Positions 49,900-60,710 of a stretch of 64,000 nucleotides of DNA are shown one piece after another; position 1 is the first letter of the stretch; each line of letters begins with the position of its first letter. Origin of the DNA: Scheffersomyces stipitis CBS 6054 (lineage: Eukaryota; Ascomycota; Pichiomycetes; Serinales; Debaryomycetaceae). The translations under genes and the position numbers were made by a program. Where the stretch lies: positions 1,798,001 through 1,862,000 of the forward strand of contig NC_009042.1 in NCBI RefSeq assembly GCF_000209165.1. The letters are read 5' to 3'. The notes under the pieces were generated by a model, which was not told the DNA's origin, did not search any database, and saw only the letters and a list, made by a program, of their open reading frames with translations.

Positions 49900-52578
49900 C
49901 TACCTAGGCTTCTGACCAAGTGCCGATTCCATATCCTTAATGCTGTAGTAATGGGAAGCAAACTCCTTCACTAGTTTGTCGTCTACAATCATACAATTTC
50001 TCATGAATTCCTTGCTGGTTAGTACCAATTCATGATACAACAACATCTTGGGAGGAGGTTTGATCGGATACAAGGAAGAAGAAGGATGAATGAAACATGG
50101 ATGGTTCTGTTTCAATTTTCTGTACGATTCTCCCATTCGAGACAATCTGACTATGTTCGGGAAAAATCCAGAAACAAGCGCTTTCTGGATCATGAGTGGT
50201 GGCGTCTCGGTAGCTTTGGAACTGTCTTCAATTACCCCAACTCTCTGGCTCAATCTGGAGAGTTGTTCTCTGACATTTTTAGCCCTCTTAAGGGTTTTGT
50301 ACTGAATAAAATTATCCTCACACCATAGGTTTGAAAAACCAGTTGCTTTCCAGTCTTCCCACACTTTCAACAACGAGAAGTGGTCGCCCAATTCGTGATT
50401 AAAGGATTCTCGCTTTCTGTCTGCCTGTTCACGTTTGTCCTTTGGACGATAGAACAAGGTGCTTGATTCCGCCAACATAGACATGATGGTAAGAATTTCT
50501 TCGCTGCATCCGAATTTCGAACTGGATAAAATGCACTTGGTAAACATGGGATCTAGAGGAAACTCGCTCATTTTACGCCCGACTTTTGTCAAATGACCCT
50601 TTGAGTTCAAAGCTCCCAAGGCATACAAGAGCTCAATAGCCTTAATAATAGCGTCAGTACTGGGTTTGTCCATGAGGTCAAAGTTGATCAAATCATTAAT
50701 ACCCAACGATAGCAAGAGTAGAATTACCGACGTCAAATTCACTCTCAAAATCTCTGGAACAGGATTTAGTTCCAATTCATTATAGAACGACCATTTGGTA
50801 TATAATCTAAAACATTTTCCTGGCCCAATTCTTCCAGCCCTGCCCGCACGTTGGTCTGCAGAAGCTCTGGAACATGGAACGACAACCAAACTCTCCATAC
50901 CTGTGACAGAATTATACACATTTTGCTTGACATAGCCAGGGTCTATAACATAAGCAATACCGTCGATGGTGATGGATGTTTCGGCAATATTCGTGGCTAG
51001 TACCACTTTTCTACTGTTGGGCGGTGTGGGCTCAAAAATTTTGGATTGCAACTCTTGCGGCAAATTGGCATAGATAGAGCAAATTTGAAGCGGCTGGATC
51101 AGAGATCCCAACTTAGCTACAGCGTCGTTTAAACTCGACTCCATGGTCTCAATTTCCTCCTGACCAGTCAAGAAGACTAAGATATCACCTGGCAATGGCT
51201 GAGTCAAATGGATTTGAAAGATCGTAGTTATAGCAGCCTGAATGAAGTTTGCTTCGGGAGATTTAGTGTAATGTATGTTGACTGGAAATCGTCTTCCGGG
51301 AATATTCAAAATAGGAGCATTATTGAAGAACTCCGAAAATTTCGTAGCATTAATCGTAGCAGAGGCAATAATCAATCTGAAGTCAGGTCTACTTTTTACG
51401 ACGTCCTTTAGTAAACTGAGAAGTATTTCTGTAGATATCGTTCTTTCGTGAGCTTCGTCAATCATAATGGCTCCGTAATTAGATAAGCTGGAGTCGTTGA
51501 GGAATTCCCTGAGCAACATACCGTCAGTTAAATACTTTATCACAGTGTTCTTGCTGGACTTATTTTCAAATCTAATTGTATACCCCACTTCCTCGCCTAA
51601 TTTTACATCCATTTCATCAGCTACACGGGTTGCTACAGAAGTTGCTGCCACTCGACGTGGTTGAGTACATGCAATTATCTGGGTCCCGTTTTTGGAATAT
51701 CCAGCTTCATTTAAATACTGAGGCAATTGAGTCGTTTTACCGGAACCAGTTTCTCCAACTACAATCAAAACTGGCGATTCTTGCACAGCATTAAGAAACT
51801 CTTCACGAAACTTATATACTGGCAAGGATTTTCTAATTTCTTCCATAGTCACCTTCTTCGCAGACTTTTCAGCCACATCTACTGGTTCTGGCTCTTCATC
51901 GCCATTCAATCTGTCTTCCTGATCAAAAGTCACAAACTGAGATTCGTCAAATACAAACTCGTAGTTCTCCAGTCCCGGTAAATTGATCTTGTCTGTATTT
52001 GCAGTGGAGATCTGCTTAGCTTTACTGAGCTGTTCTAGTTCCCATTGGTCATTTAGCTGTCTTTTGGACTGGAATCCTCTGTCGTCCTTATACCCAGTCT
52101 TGTGGAGTAGATCGTACTTCAGCTGCTTACTGTTTTCACTCGAATCTGGCAAACTGTAAGTCTGTAGATCTGCGTCTCCTTCCAATGAACTCTTGATTCC
52201 ATTATATACTCTTCTTTTTCTTTCATATTCTTTAAGCTCGTGTGAATTAAGCGTATCATATCGTTCTTCCAACTCATCTATCTCACGTTTAATTTCTTCT
52301 AGCTTAGCCAACTTTCTCTGTTTATGGTACTCCCTCTTCGAGGAAACATTTTGCCTGTACTTCAGTGGTTCACTCGGTATGGACGATACGCTCTTAGTAT
52401 CAGTTTGATTACTTTGACACGGTATTTCTACAGTCTTAATTTCATCTCTTTCAGAAGGCTGGGCAAGATCTTCTTTCTTTTCATCCACCTTTACTTCAGC
52501 AAAACTTGAATTTTCTTCTCCCGAATCGCTGAATCTCCGTCTACGCTTTCCTCGTCCAACAAGAACATTCTCCAGCAT
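49900..52578 (-). CDS. PRP2: DEAH-box spliceosomal ATPase Prp2
   Basis: Prp2 (human DHX16) remodels the activated spliceosome before the first catalytic step, with its G-patch partner Spp2. The ATG at 52578 gives 892 aa (S. cerevisiae 876). A charged, helical N-terminus covers about 1-245. The RecA pair follows: motif I GETGSGKT at 275-282, motif Ia TQPRRVAA, motif II DEAH at 374-377, motif III SAT at 406-408, motif V ATNIAETSITI and motif VI QRAGRAGR. Winged-helix, ratchet and OB parts follow, ending HPSSSLYPIKPPPKMLLYHE and EFMRNC. LPVYKFREEFLNAV before motif I and the RRFPVNIHYTKSPEA block fit Prp2/DHX16 better than Prp16, Prp22 or Prp43. It is divergent from URK1. Confidence 0.92.
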   Translation of the reverse strand: MLENVLVGRGKRRRRFSDSGEENSSFAEVKVDEKKEDLAQPSERDEIKTVEIPCQSNQTDTKSVSSIPSEPLKYRQNVSSKREYHKQRKLAKLEEIKREIDELEERYDTLNSHELKEYERKRRVYNGIKSSLEGDADLQTYSLPDSSENSKQLKYDLLHKTGYKDDRGFQSKRQLNDQWELEQLSKAKQISTANTDKINLPGLENYEFVFDESQFVTFDQEDRLNGDEEPEPVDVAEKSAKKVTMEEIRKSLPVYKFREEFLNAVQESPVLIVVGETGSGKTTQLPQYLNEAGYSKNGTQIIACTQPRRVAATSVATRVADEMDVKLGEEVGYTIRFENKSSKNTVIKYLTDGMLLREFLNDSSLSNYGAIMIDEAHERTISTEILLSLLKDVVKSRPDFRLIIASATINATKFSEFFNNAPILNIPGRRFPVNIHYTKSPEANFIQAAITTIFQIHLTQPLPGDILVFLTGQEEIETMESSLNDAVAKLGSLIQPLQICSIYANLPQELQSKIFEPTPPNSRKVVLATNIAETSITIDGIAYVIDPGYVKQNVYNSVTGMESLVVVPCSRASADQRAGRAGRIGPGKCFRLYTKWSFYNELELNPVPEILRVNLTSVILLLLSLGINDLINFDLMDKPSTDAIIKAIELLYALGALNSKGHLTKVGRKMSEFPLDPMFTKCILSSSKFGCSEEILTIMSMLAESSTLFYRPKDKREQADRKRESFNHELGDHFSLLKVWEDWKATGFSNLWCEDNFIQYKTLKRAKNVREQLSRLSQRVGVIEDSSKATETPPLMIQKALVSGFFPNIVRLSRMGESYRKLKQNHPCFIHPSSSLYPIKPPPKMLLYHELVLTSKEFMRNCMIVDDKLVKEFASHYYSIKDMESALGQKPR

Positions 52579-52996
52579 CCTAATCTAATTGCTAGAGTGT
52601 AAATTAGTTTGCAGAATTTCTATATCGAGTATGCTTATAGCAGCTCATCCTAGAAAGTCGCGTGCACAAACACGTGATATACATCTCTTACTGAACCTAT
52701 ACAGACCCAGAGAGATGATGGACAGGCTGGATTTATAGACAGAGATTGGAGACTCTACAAAAAGCTTCCATTAATAATCTTCTATTTGAATCATATATGA
52801 CTTTACTAACTTCTCTTGTTATACTTGAAGTAAAAATAAACGTCAGAAAAGCGCCATATACATAGATCTAAATTCTAGGACTGTATATACCCCATTTTTC
52901 ATCAGTCTTCATCTCTGAACTAAAAATATTGAAATTTTATAGAATCTTTGAAACTAATCTTCAGCTTTATACATCTTTCTTTAATTGTGGACCGAA
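52579..52996. promoter_or_regulatory. Divergent promoter PRP2/URK1
   Basis: The 418-bp region holds a CACGTG at 52671-52676 (ACACGTGAT context, Cbf1/Tye7-type) and a TATATA near 52880. Both genes presumably start here. Confidence 0.45.
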
Positions 52997-54526
52997 ATGA
53001 CTTCGTTGGAAGAGCCTAGGCCACGTCGGTTCAGCCGAATTGCGCCAGACAGCGACGAGTCGACATCATTTTTCATGTCGTCAGAAACATTACCCACCGA
53101 GTCTGCTATCATGACTCCAGTAGGATCTTTGCATCACGATCTGGATACACCCAGAGCTTCTTATCTTCCTCCTTGGACAGAACCGTATATCATTGGAGTC
53201 GCAGGGAACTCTGGATCTGGAAAAACCTCCATTTCGCAGAAAGTTATCCAGGAATTGAACCAACCATGGACGATTTTGCTTTCGTTTGATAACTTCTACA
53301 ATCCTTTGAACGAAGAAGAAAGAAAGCAAGCCTTCAACAACAATTTTGATTTTGATACCCCAGCCTCTTTGGATTTGGATTTGTTAGTGAAAACGGTGAA
53401 ATCTTTGAAAAGCGGTGAGAAAACACAAATTCCGGTGTACTCGTTCCAGCACCATAATCGTACCAATAAGTCTACGACCATCTACGGAGCCAATGTGATC
53501 ATTATTGAAGGTATTTATGCCTTGTATGACCAGAGATTGCTTGACTTGATGGACTTGAAGATTTACGTCGACACGGACTTGGATATCTGTTTGTCTCGAA
53601 GATTGACCAGAGACATCTTGTATCGTGGTCGTGACTTGGCAGGTGCCATCAAACAATGGGAGACGTTTGTCAAACCTAACGCCGTCAAACACGTCAACCC
53701 GACTATGAACAACGCCGACTTAGTGATTCCACGAGGCTTGGACAATCTGATTGCCATCAACTTGATGATAAAACATATTCAGATCCAACTAGCACTTAAA
53801 AGTTCAGCGCATTTGAAGTACTTGAAGGAGTTGGGTGTTAATATCAACTTCGATGTGTCCAAATACAACATTAAGGTTTTACCGGCAAATAACCAGACGA
53901 AAGGAATCAACTCTTTACTCTTTGACGTCAATACTGAGAGGTCAGATTTCATCTTTTATTTTAACCGTATCAGTGCACTTATTATAGAGTTAGCATTAGA
54001 GTTGGTTACAGACTATGAGCCTGTGCGCATTAACGACAACTTCAACGGCTTGAGAATGGTTAACGAGATCATGGCAGTTAATATTATCCGTTCGGGAGAT
54101 TGCTTTATGTCTTCGATCAAAAGGACTTTTCCAGAAATCAGCATCGGAAAGCTTTTGATTCAAAGTGACTCTAGAACTGGTGAACCACAATTGCATTTTG
54201 ACTCCTTGTCAAAGGAAATGAGCGGAGGAAAGAAGATCTTGTTGTTTGACTCCCAGATCATTAGTGGAGCTGCGTCCATCATGGCTATCCAGGTATTAAT
54301 TGACCACAAGGTGAACGAAGAGGATATCATCTTATGTTCGTATCTTTCCACAGAGATAGGATTGCGTCGTATCGTTAACGTTTTCCCCAAGGTCAACATT
54401 GCAGTTGGTAAATTGTCGTCTATCGACGGTAGTGAAAAGAAATGGTACAATGAGGAAATGTTTAAGGATAGCGACTGGCATTTTAGAAATAGATTTATAG
54501 ACAGTTTGTACTTTGGCACGGACTGA
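52997..54526 (+). CDS. URK1: Uridine/cytidine kinase
   Basis: Urk1 phosphorylates uridine and cytidine to UMP and CMP in pyrimidine salvage. The frame is open from a TTG, but the first ATG is at 52997 (MTSLEEPRP), giving 509 aa (S. cerevisiae about 501). A disordered leader covers 1-60. The kinase domain follows: Walker A GNSGSGKT at about 70-77, then FDNFYNPL, FDFDTPASLD, the substrate-binding block PVYSFQHHNRT and the lid region SRRLTRDILYRGRDLAG. The C-terminal half is a uracil-phosphoribosyltransferase-like domain with LIQSDSRTGEPQL and KKILLFDSQIISGAA, the usual fused form in yeast uridine kinases. It could be inactive as a transferase, as assumed for the family. Confidence 0.94.
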   Translation: MTSLEEPRPRRFSRIAPDSDESTSFFMSSETLPTESAIMTPVGSLHHDLDTPRASYLPPWTEPYIIGVAGNSGSGKTSISQKVIQELNQPWTILLSFDNFYNPLNEEERKQAFNNNFDFDTPASLDLDLLVKTVKSLKSGEKTQIPVYSFQHHNRTNKSTTIYGANVIIIEGIYALYDQRLLDLMDLKIYVDTDLDICLSRRLTRDILYRGRDLAGAIKQWETFVKPNAVKHVNPTMNNADLVIPRGLDNLIAINLMIKHIQIQLALKSSAHLKYLKELGVNINFDVSKYNIKVLPANNQTKGINSLLFDVNTERSDFIFYFNRISALIIELALELVTDYEPVRINDNFNGLRMVNEIMAVNIIRSGDCFMSSIKRTFPEISIGKLLIQSDSRTGEPQLHFDSLSKEMSGGKKILLFDSQIISGAASIMAIQVLIDHKVNEEDIILCSYLSTEIGLRRIVNVFPKVNIAVGKLSSIDGSEKKWYNEEMFKDSDWHFRNRFIDSLYFGTD

Positions 54527-55321
54527 TGAATGATGAATACACATACATAAACGGGGCCAGTCTCTCGTGGATTGAACTTCAAGTGAAAAACTGCATGATG
54601 TTGTAGAACTGTGTTTAATAGAGAACAAGTGTTTAATAATGTAAAAATAGAAGCAAACCAACATTGCTATACAAAATATGCTATAATCATTTTTGCAGAA
54701 GAATATATGGCTGCGAAAAAATTCTTGTGCATGTAGATTTCTGTACGTGCATTTTGCAGCGGAGAATTATGGATTATATCCCGATTTCATATCCTCATAC
54801 CAGGATATTCTTTATAATCAGATCAACAATGGAGGTACGTTATAATTATGCCGAAACAGGATTCTTCAGAAAGGTGTGAAGGGTCACAAAAGGAGGTCCC
54901 AAAATGGACGTTTTTGAATATTTTATTCTCCTTTTCTTTCTCCGCATTACCCTGCAAATTAATTCATTTTCATGTAGCTGAATGTAAAAGGGAAGACAGA
55001 GCTATATCTATATTTCATATTGAAGAGATTAATCAAAGTTGTTTAATGTGAAAACATATATTCATTCAAAATAGCATCGTCATTCCTAGACTCTATCAAC
55101 TTCCTTAGCTATGGAATACTATAAATTATATATGAGGTATGCAAATTCCACAGCATAACCATCTGAACTAGGTGTCCTAGTCTCAAAGAGAAATGAAATA
55201 GTCGTAACAAATATGACTATCAAAGTAGGATATTATTATTTGTAGGATTAAAATAACCGTAGAATTCCAACCAAGACCAGTAAGTATATGCAAATATGGA
55301 CCAGCTGCCGCAGCAAGCTGT
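54527..55321. other. Intergenic after URK1
   Basis: This lies between URK1 and a convergent hypothetical gene. Short frames (54664-54879, 54848-55051) lack motifs, and the first starts at TTG. AT-rich; nothing was recognised. Confidence 0.5.
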
Positions 55322-55807
55322 TTAGTCTATGACCTTGGGGTTCTCGAACTTCAAGGCTATGGAGTTACGACGAAAGTGGTTTCTACAGCTGGTGTCACTC
55401 TTCTTTCTTGCTCTAGGTGTTGTTATAGTCCTGGGTTCGAACGAGTAAGAGTAGAAATCACCAAAGGGGCTTTCGACCAGATCCTCAAGAAGGTTCAGTG
55501 TAGATTGTGCGAGATGCGTAGGAGCTTGTGCACTGTTAGTTGAGTTACGTCTGGTTAAATGCTGCAACTCGTCGTTAAAGTTGTTGAGATCGCAGAGCGA
55601 TACTCTTCTGTTGGTGACGACAAAGTCTTCATTGTTTAAGTTGGGCCAGGAGTGTGACTTCATGAGATGAACCAGGTCTGTCGAGTCGGCAATAGCCAGC
55701 TCGTTAGAGCTTTCCTGGTAGACAAGAAATGCATTGAGAGGGTTGTTTGAGCTTGTAGAGTCAGGAGACTCGATGGCTAACGAGCACTTTCTTTGACGAC
55801 TAGCCAT
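55322..55807 (-). CDS. Hypothetical basic, Ser/Asn-rich protein with RRxS motifs
   Basis: I do not recognise this gene. The open frame extends upstream from a TTG, but the only ATG is at 55807 (MASRQRKCSLAI), giving 161 aa. It is hydrophilic with no membrane span. Protein-kinase-A-like sites are visible: RRVS near residue 67, RRNS near 85 and RRNS near 147. A leucine-rich patch (LAQSTLNLLEDLVESPFGDF) lies at about 99-118. The end RRNSIALKFENPKVID looks like a conserved short linear motif. Together these suggest a phospho-regulated small protein, but that is inference. Upstream lies a 2.8 kb gene-free region, typical of highly regulated genes. Confidence 0.6.
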   Translation of the reverse strand: MASRQRKCSLAIESPDSTSSNNPLNAFLVYQESSNELAIADSTDLVHLMKSHSWPNLNNEDFVVTNRRVSLCDLNNFNDELQHLTRRNSTNSAQAPTHLAQSTLNLLEDLVESPFGDFYSYSFEPRTITTPRARKKSDTSCRNHFRRNSIALKFENPKVID

Positions 55808-58175
55808 TTTCAAGGGGTACAGGGGTACGTAATGTGTACTGTTAGTGTTGTGCTTCCAGATATTGGACCTTCTTGTTGTGGGTGGTATTATCGAATCATT
55901 AATACCAGCTGTGAAAAGATATTGCAATGGTCTCTTCCAGAGCAGTACCTTAAGTTATCAGAAGAATGATAAGAACGAATGCAATTCAAATGTCTGTGCG
56001 GTAATGTACTTCAGATCAGCGCTTGTGGTAGATCGTTGTATTTCACTTCTATAAGAAAGTTAGGCGAGATGTCTAATTTTTATAGTAGCGATGGGATCCC
56101 AATCGTATTTATTCTTTCCCATCAAATGTGTTGACGGAGAATAATGGGATGATGAGGATAGAATGATAAGGTCTAGGTAAGCCGATCTAACTAAATCAGG
56201 AATTTGCGCCCATGCCGCAGCACCGATGCACGATGAGGACACAAATAATATTTTATTATTAGACCGTGCCCATTGTTTCCAGATGTACTATGTGCTAGGA
56301 ACAATTGTGAATGTGGAGGTACTCTGGTCAGCACACACTTCCTCTTCCTTTATGCTATTAACCGCTCTCCTCTTCTCTATTCCATAATAATTGGTTTGCT
56401 CTTCTGTTAGGAGTCTCTTATCCTCAAATACCCCTCCAAAACACTCCCTATTTCAACTGCAGCCCTTGCTGTGTTTCCGCTCATCTTGGTGTAATTCCAT
56501 GTTTGAATAAGCCGTTCTAGCCTTCTCCACACTTGTCTGAGTCCAAAATCTCTCGTATCCATCCCTTTCCCTCAAAGATGGGTGTTTATGCACTTAAAGC
56601 AGAATTAGCCCCTATTGAATGTATGTGAATCGAATTATCTTTACCAAAACATAAACATTATTTTGTACTCGGGATGTCACCCAATCTGTCGGGGCTATGA
56701 CAGAGCTTAATAGTATGGATTGCTACACTTAAGTCACGTGCTACATGATTCTGCATGCACCAATTGCCGGGGACCTGCAGGCCTAGTTATTTTGCAGCGG
56801 CTTAGATCGTGTGTTTATTCTGCTCATGTAGAGTTGCAAGAGTCGTAAGACTTTTTGCAACCCCGAAAAAGACACCGAAAATCAGCTCCATTGTATATGG
56901 AAGTCTAACAAGAAATCATTTTGCATTGTGTACCTGATCTTAGTCACAAGTTTGAGATTACTGCTAGCCTAATGACCACTATATGTTGCTCGACGGGCTA
57001 TATAGTTTAAAGCATGACTGAGATTCTGAATGACGTAGATGGGTAACGGTCTACTAAAACGCTTGCCGAGCGCATTATTCAAACCTTGTGAACTTCGACA
57101 TGCATGAAGTGAAAGCAAAGTTATTGTGAAAGCGAAAGAAAATTTATGGTGTTAGCGTTCGTGACTAGAGAGAGTTGCGCTCGCAATTTTCGCAGCTTTG
57201 TCACGCTCAGTTTCTAAGAGATTTCGAAAGTGGACTGTGAAGAAGTTCACATGGCGGAAAGTCAGAAAACCCTACCAACTTGAATTTCATTCAAATAACA
57301 ACACCTTGCACAGTTGACACACTGGAGCGTTGAATAAGATGTAGGGATATAGATTCTCTTGCTGAATCTTTCATGTAGTTGCAAAATACATGACATTAGA
57401 AAGTACTCTTTCGCAAAATAACAGAAGGAAATTCCACACCCTTGCAAAGTGCTCTAAAGATGGTACGAGGCCAGGAAGTTTTCCAAATGGCTGTAGAATA
57501 CGAAATTGGGCTGCCTAATAGGTGTGCTCTGAAAGACTGAAAATTTTGCAATCTATGGCGATATACCTCCGACCGACCCTGTAGAATTTCACGAAGCCGC
57601 GCAAAGAAATTAGACAACGCCGCTTGGTGTTCTGTCAACGGTTCTACAGCAACTGGTAGGAACGGTTAGGGCCTCAGCTGGACTTCCTGTATGTCTAGCT
57701 GGAAGTCCTTACAGGATGGCCGTTTTATCAGCGGAAGCACGGACATACACTTCCTTGGCTATTAGCAAATGCCCCACATTAAGTGGAAGGATAACAGAGA
57801 TTGAGCCAAATTAACAAAACTTGCTTCACGCCCAAGCAGAAACAGGCAGAAACATGTGGCAATCTGGAATTTCTGAAAGGCACTATATTGATAAGCAAAA
57901 GAGAAAAATCACACTTCTCGGAGCAAATCAGTCAGCGGAGTAGAATTATCTGCAATATACGGGACTTCTCAGAGAAGTAAAACTGACGATTTTTTCTTGC
58001 TACAATCTAAATTTTTCAATTATTCAATTTTTCCATATCGGCAGAATGCTGTCATTCTCCTCTAATTGTAAAATTGGTAATAACACCGAGAATTGTTAAG
58101 CCTTGTAGTTGTGATTTGACTTCTCTCGCATCCGACTGGATTATGATTCTGTGGAAGTTGGCGCTTGTCGCCCAC

Positions 58176-58186
58176 CGATTAGCCGC
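58176..58186 (+). promoter_or_regulatory. CGATTAGCCGC motif upstream of ALT1
   Basis: An 11-base motif, followed by CCG-rich sequence (CCGCCCGCGAACTGCCGC). The same 11 bases occur upstream of UGA2 at 63691-63701. CCG/CGG words are typical of fungal zinc-cluster (Zn2Cys6) activator sites, including the GABA activator Uga3. Confidence 0.35.
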
Positions 58187-58243
58187 CCGCGAACTGCCGC
58201 TCGCACAAATCCCAGTCTCATCCACTCATCGCAGCTCCAGCAC

Positions 58244-58250
58244 TATATAA
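58244..58250 (+). promoter_or_regulatory. TATA box candidate for ALT1
   Basis: TATATAA about 330 bp before the ALT1 ATG. It is the clearest TATA element in this promoter. Confidence 0.45.
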
Positions 58251-58578
58251 TTGAGCACAAGACCTGCACTATTTCCACGACAAGTATTGTTCAGTGTCGT
58301 CCTCCAACCATATCGTCAAGGTAAAATAGTTGCCTGTTTTTCTCTACCCCAGATATTCCCGCCAGTGACCTTTTCGGCTATAGACAGAAATTTTGACTAT
58401 CTTTTCTGATACCCCACCTTTCACTATCTGTGAAAATTAGAATTGGTCCATTTGTCCAGTCAAATAGTCACCGCTACCCCAGAATAGTCTATCGTTCTCA
58501 CTTGAGCTCTGGGTTTCCTTTTATTATCTTCATATAAATTAACATATTCCCCAGCACAGCTAGTTTTTCATTTCCATC

Positions 58579-60108
58579 ATGTTAGCCATTAGAACAACTA
58601 TGAAACAGAGCCAGCCTCGCTTCTTTGTCTCATTAAAGGTCTCCTACTCCACCTTCAAGCCGGCCGCCCCTCTTTCCATCAAAGACATCAACCCACAAAC
58701 TGTCCAGGCTAAATATGCTGTTCGTGGTAAAATTCCAATTATTGCCGACGAGCTCCGTGATCTCATTAAAAAGAATCCACAATCGCACGGCTTGCCCTTT
58801 TCCAAAATCATCAATGCCAACATCGGGAACCCGCAGCAATTAGACCAAAGACCATTAACTTGGTATAGACAAGTCCTTTCCATCTTGCAGTACCCTGCTT
58901 TAGCCGAAGCAGTTGACTATCCCCAAGATGTCAAGGATAGGGCCGCCGTCATCTTAGAGAATATCGGCTCTATTGGTGCCTATTCACACTCACAGGGTGC
59001 TCCTTACATCCGTGAGTCGATTGCCAAGTTCATCGAAAAAAGAGACGGTGGCTACGCTGCTAACCCTAACAACATTTTCTTGACATCGGGAGCCTCTTCA
59101 GCCGTGTCGTACTTGTTACAGATCTTGTCATCGGACGAAAACTCCGGTTTCTTGATCCCAATTCCACAATACCCATTGTACACGGCTACTATTGCACTCA
59201 ACAATGCAATTCCTATCGGTTACTTTTTGGACGAAGCCAACCACTGGTCTACTAACCCTGAACAAATCAGACAGATCATTCTTGAAAACAAACAGAAGGG
59301 AGTCAACATCAAGGCACTTGTAGTCATTAACCCGGGCAACCCTACAGGCTCAATCTTGTCCGAACAGGACATTATTGAATTAATTGACATCGCCGCAGAA
59401 CACGGTATAGTCCTTATTGCCGACGAAGTTTACCAGGAGAATGTGTTCAAGGGTAAGTTCCTCTCGATGAAGAAGGTTTTGTACGAGTTACTTGAACAGG
59501 AACCAGAAGTATACAAGAATGTGCAATTGGCTTCGTTGCATTCGACTTCTAAGGGTGTTTCCGGCGAGTGTGGTCAAAGAGGTGGATATATGGAACTTGT
59601 AGGCTTCAGCACTGAAGTTAAAGATATAGTTTTCAAGTTGGCATCCATCAATTTGTGTTCAGTAGTTTCTGGACAAGCATTGATGGAGTTGATGATCAAC
59701 CCTCCTCAGGAAGGCGATCCATCTTACGAATTGTACAATGCTGAAACCTCCTCTATCCACAATGACTTGGAAATCAGAGCTGATATGTTGTATCGTGCCT
59801 TCTTGCAAATGGAAGACATCCAATGTAACAAGCCTACTGGTGCCATGTACATCTTCCCTACGTTGGACTTTTCACCAGAAAAGTACCACAAGCTCTTCAT
59901 GAGAGCCGAGCAATCGGATTTGCAACCAGACGACATCTACTGTATTGAGCTTCTCGAGTCCACAGGAATCTGCTGTGTTCCAGGTAACGGTTTCGGACAG
60001 GTTCCAGGAACCTTCCACTTGAGAACCACTTTCCTTCCTCCTGGCCAAGAATGGATCGACAGATGGTTGACTTTCCACGAGACGTTTGTCAAGAAGTACA
60101 CTTCTTGA
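58579..60108 (+). CDS. ALT1: Alanine aminotransferase, probably mitochondrial
   Basis: Alanine transaminase interconverts alanine plus 2-oxoglutarate with pyruvate plus glutamate, using PLP. The ATG start gives 509 aa. The first 30 residues are basic and hydroxylated without acidic residues, as in a mitochondrial presequence; a second Met at residue 8 could start a shorter form. Family blocks are intact: NIGNPQQL at about 81-88, IGAYSHSQG at 132-140, LTSGASSAV, NPGNPTGS at 251-258, ADEVYQENV, and the PLP lysine K325 in HSTSKGVSGECGQRGGY. The alanine-transaminase-specific GECGQRGGY supports ALT over other class I transaminases. I saw no in-frame CTG codon, which fits high expression in a CTG-clade yeast. 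Confidence 0.95.
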   Translation: MLAIRTTMKQSQPRFFVSLKVSYSTFKPAAPLSIKDINPQTVQAKYAVRGKIPIIADELRDLIKKNPQSHGLPFSKIINANIGNPQQLDQRPLTWYRQVLSILQYPALAEAVDYPQDVKDRAAVILENIGSIGAYSHSQGAPYIRESIAKFIEKRDGGYAANPNNIFLTSGASSAVSYLLQILSSDENSGFLIPIPQYPLYTATIALNNAIPIGYFLDEANHWSTNPEQIRQIILENKQKGVNIKALVVINPGNPTGSILSEQDIIELIDIAAEHGIVLIADEVYQENVFKGKFLSMKKVLYELLEQEPEVYKNVQLASLHSTSKGVSGECGQRGGYMELVGFSTEVKDIVFKLASINLCSVVSGQALMELMINPPQEGDPSYELYNAETSSIHNDLEIRADMLYRAFLQMEDIQCNKPTGAMYIFPTLDFSPEKYHKLFMRAEQSDLQPDDIYCIELLESTGICCVPGNGFGQVPGTFHLRTTFLPPGQEWIDRWLTFHETFVKKYTS

Positions 60109-60710
60109 ATCAGAGTGTTGTAAGAGGAGGCTGTCTACTGTTTGTGTACTAGTCTACAAAACACTATTTGCACTGTACTACTGGATTCAATTCAGGTAAG
60201 GTTATTTGGGAAGGACTGAAAATTCTTTTTGATCTCTTTCGCTTGACTCTCTCAAAATTCATCTAGACTCCCCTTAAGACCGTAATTTTCTTGCATAAGA
60301 TTTACTTCCACAAGATCATAATGGATCATCTTGCCAGATTTGGATTCTTAGTTTTTTCAGACACAGCAACCACATTTTTGCACCGCTCTAGCTTCTCCAC
60401 AAGTCAGCGACTCCCGAGGAGCCAAAAACATTTAGCCGTATCTATTCTCTCTCGCTGGTGCCCCACCCAAATCGCATTTAGCCGGCGGTTAAGCTGGCGG
60501 AAAGAAGGGTTTTTGTGTCCTCGGTTTCCCGCTTCTAAGCACATATCCGAAGTCCGAGGACTGCCCGCTCGTCGTATAGCATATTTATCTCAGTACAATT
60601 AACTATATATTTACATCTATTCCCAATTCCTGTTTCTAGATACATACTCAATCTACAATATCTACATCTCATAGAGTGATAAAACCAAGTTTCCGCTGAT
60701 TCCGACCAAA
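60109..60710. promoter_or_regulatory. ALT1 3' side and ERG10 promoter
   Basis: The 602-bp gap carries CCG-rich words TTTAGCCGTA (60431) and TTTAGCCGGCGG (60478-60489), and a TCGTATA sterol-response core at 60572-60578. The frame at 60291-60602 has no known motif and overlaps these promoter elements. Confidence 0.5.
60572..60578 (+). promoter_or_regulatory. Sterol response element core upstream of ERG10
   Basis: TCGTATA is the core bound by Upc2/Ecm22 in yeast sterol genes. It lies 133-139 bp before the ERG10 ATG, a normal position. The 7-base word also occurs elsewhere by chance (for example 37109), so support comes from gene context. Confidence 0.45.

Larger units (their letters stand above)
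55808..58578. other. Long gene-poor region upstream of ALT1 (2.8 kb)
   Basis: No convincing coding frame is seen. This is the longest gap in the window and contains divergent promoters of the hypothetical gene and ALT1. CACGTG occurs at 56735-56740. The ALT1 side carries CGATTAGCCGC at 58176-58186 and a TATATAA at 58244-58250. The TATA lies about 330 bp before the ALT1 ATG, implying a long leader. No snRNA was recognised: GGCTTAGATC at about 56801 recalls U2, but the flanks do not fit. Confidence 0.5.

Noticed and set aside
55425..55455. GGGTTCGAAC as a tRNA T-loop/B-box
   Set aside because: It lies within a coding frame, and the flanking bases do not form a T stem or an acceptor stem.
56795..56830. 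GGCTTAGATC recalling the 5' part of U2 snRNA
   Set aside because: The flanking bases do not match the conserved U2 start or branch-site-pairing region.
60291..60602. 103-aa frame upstream of ERG10
   Set aside because: It overlaps promoter elements, has no motif, and its composition is unlike neighbouring genes.
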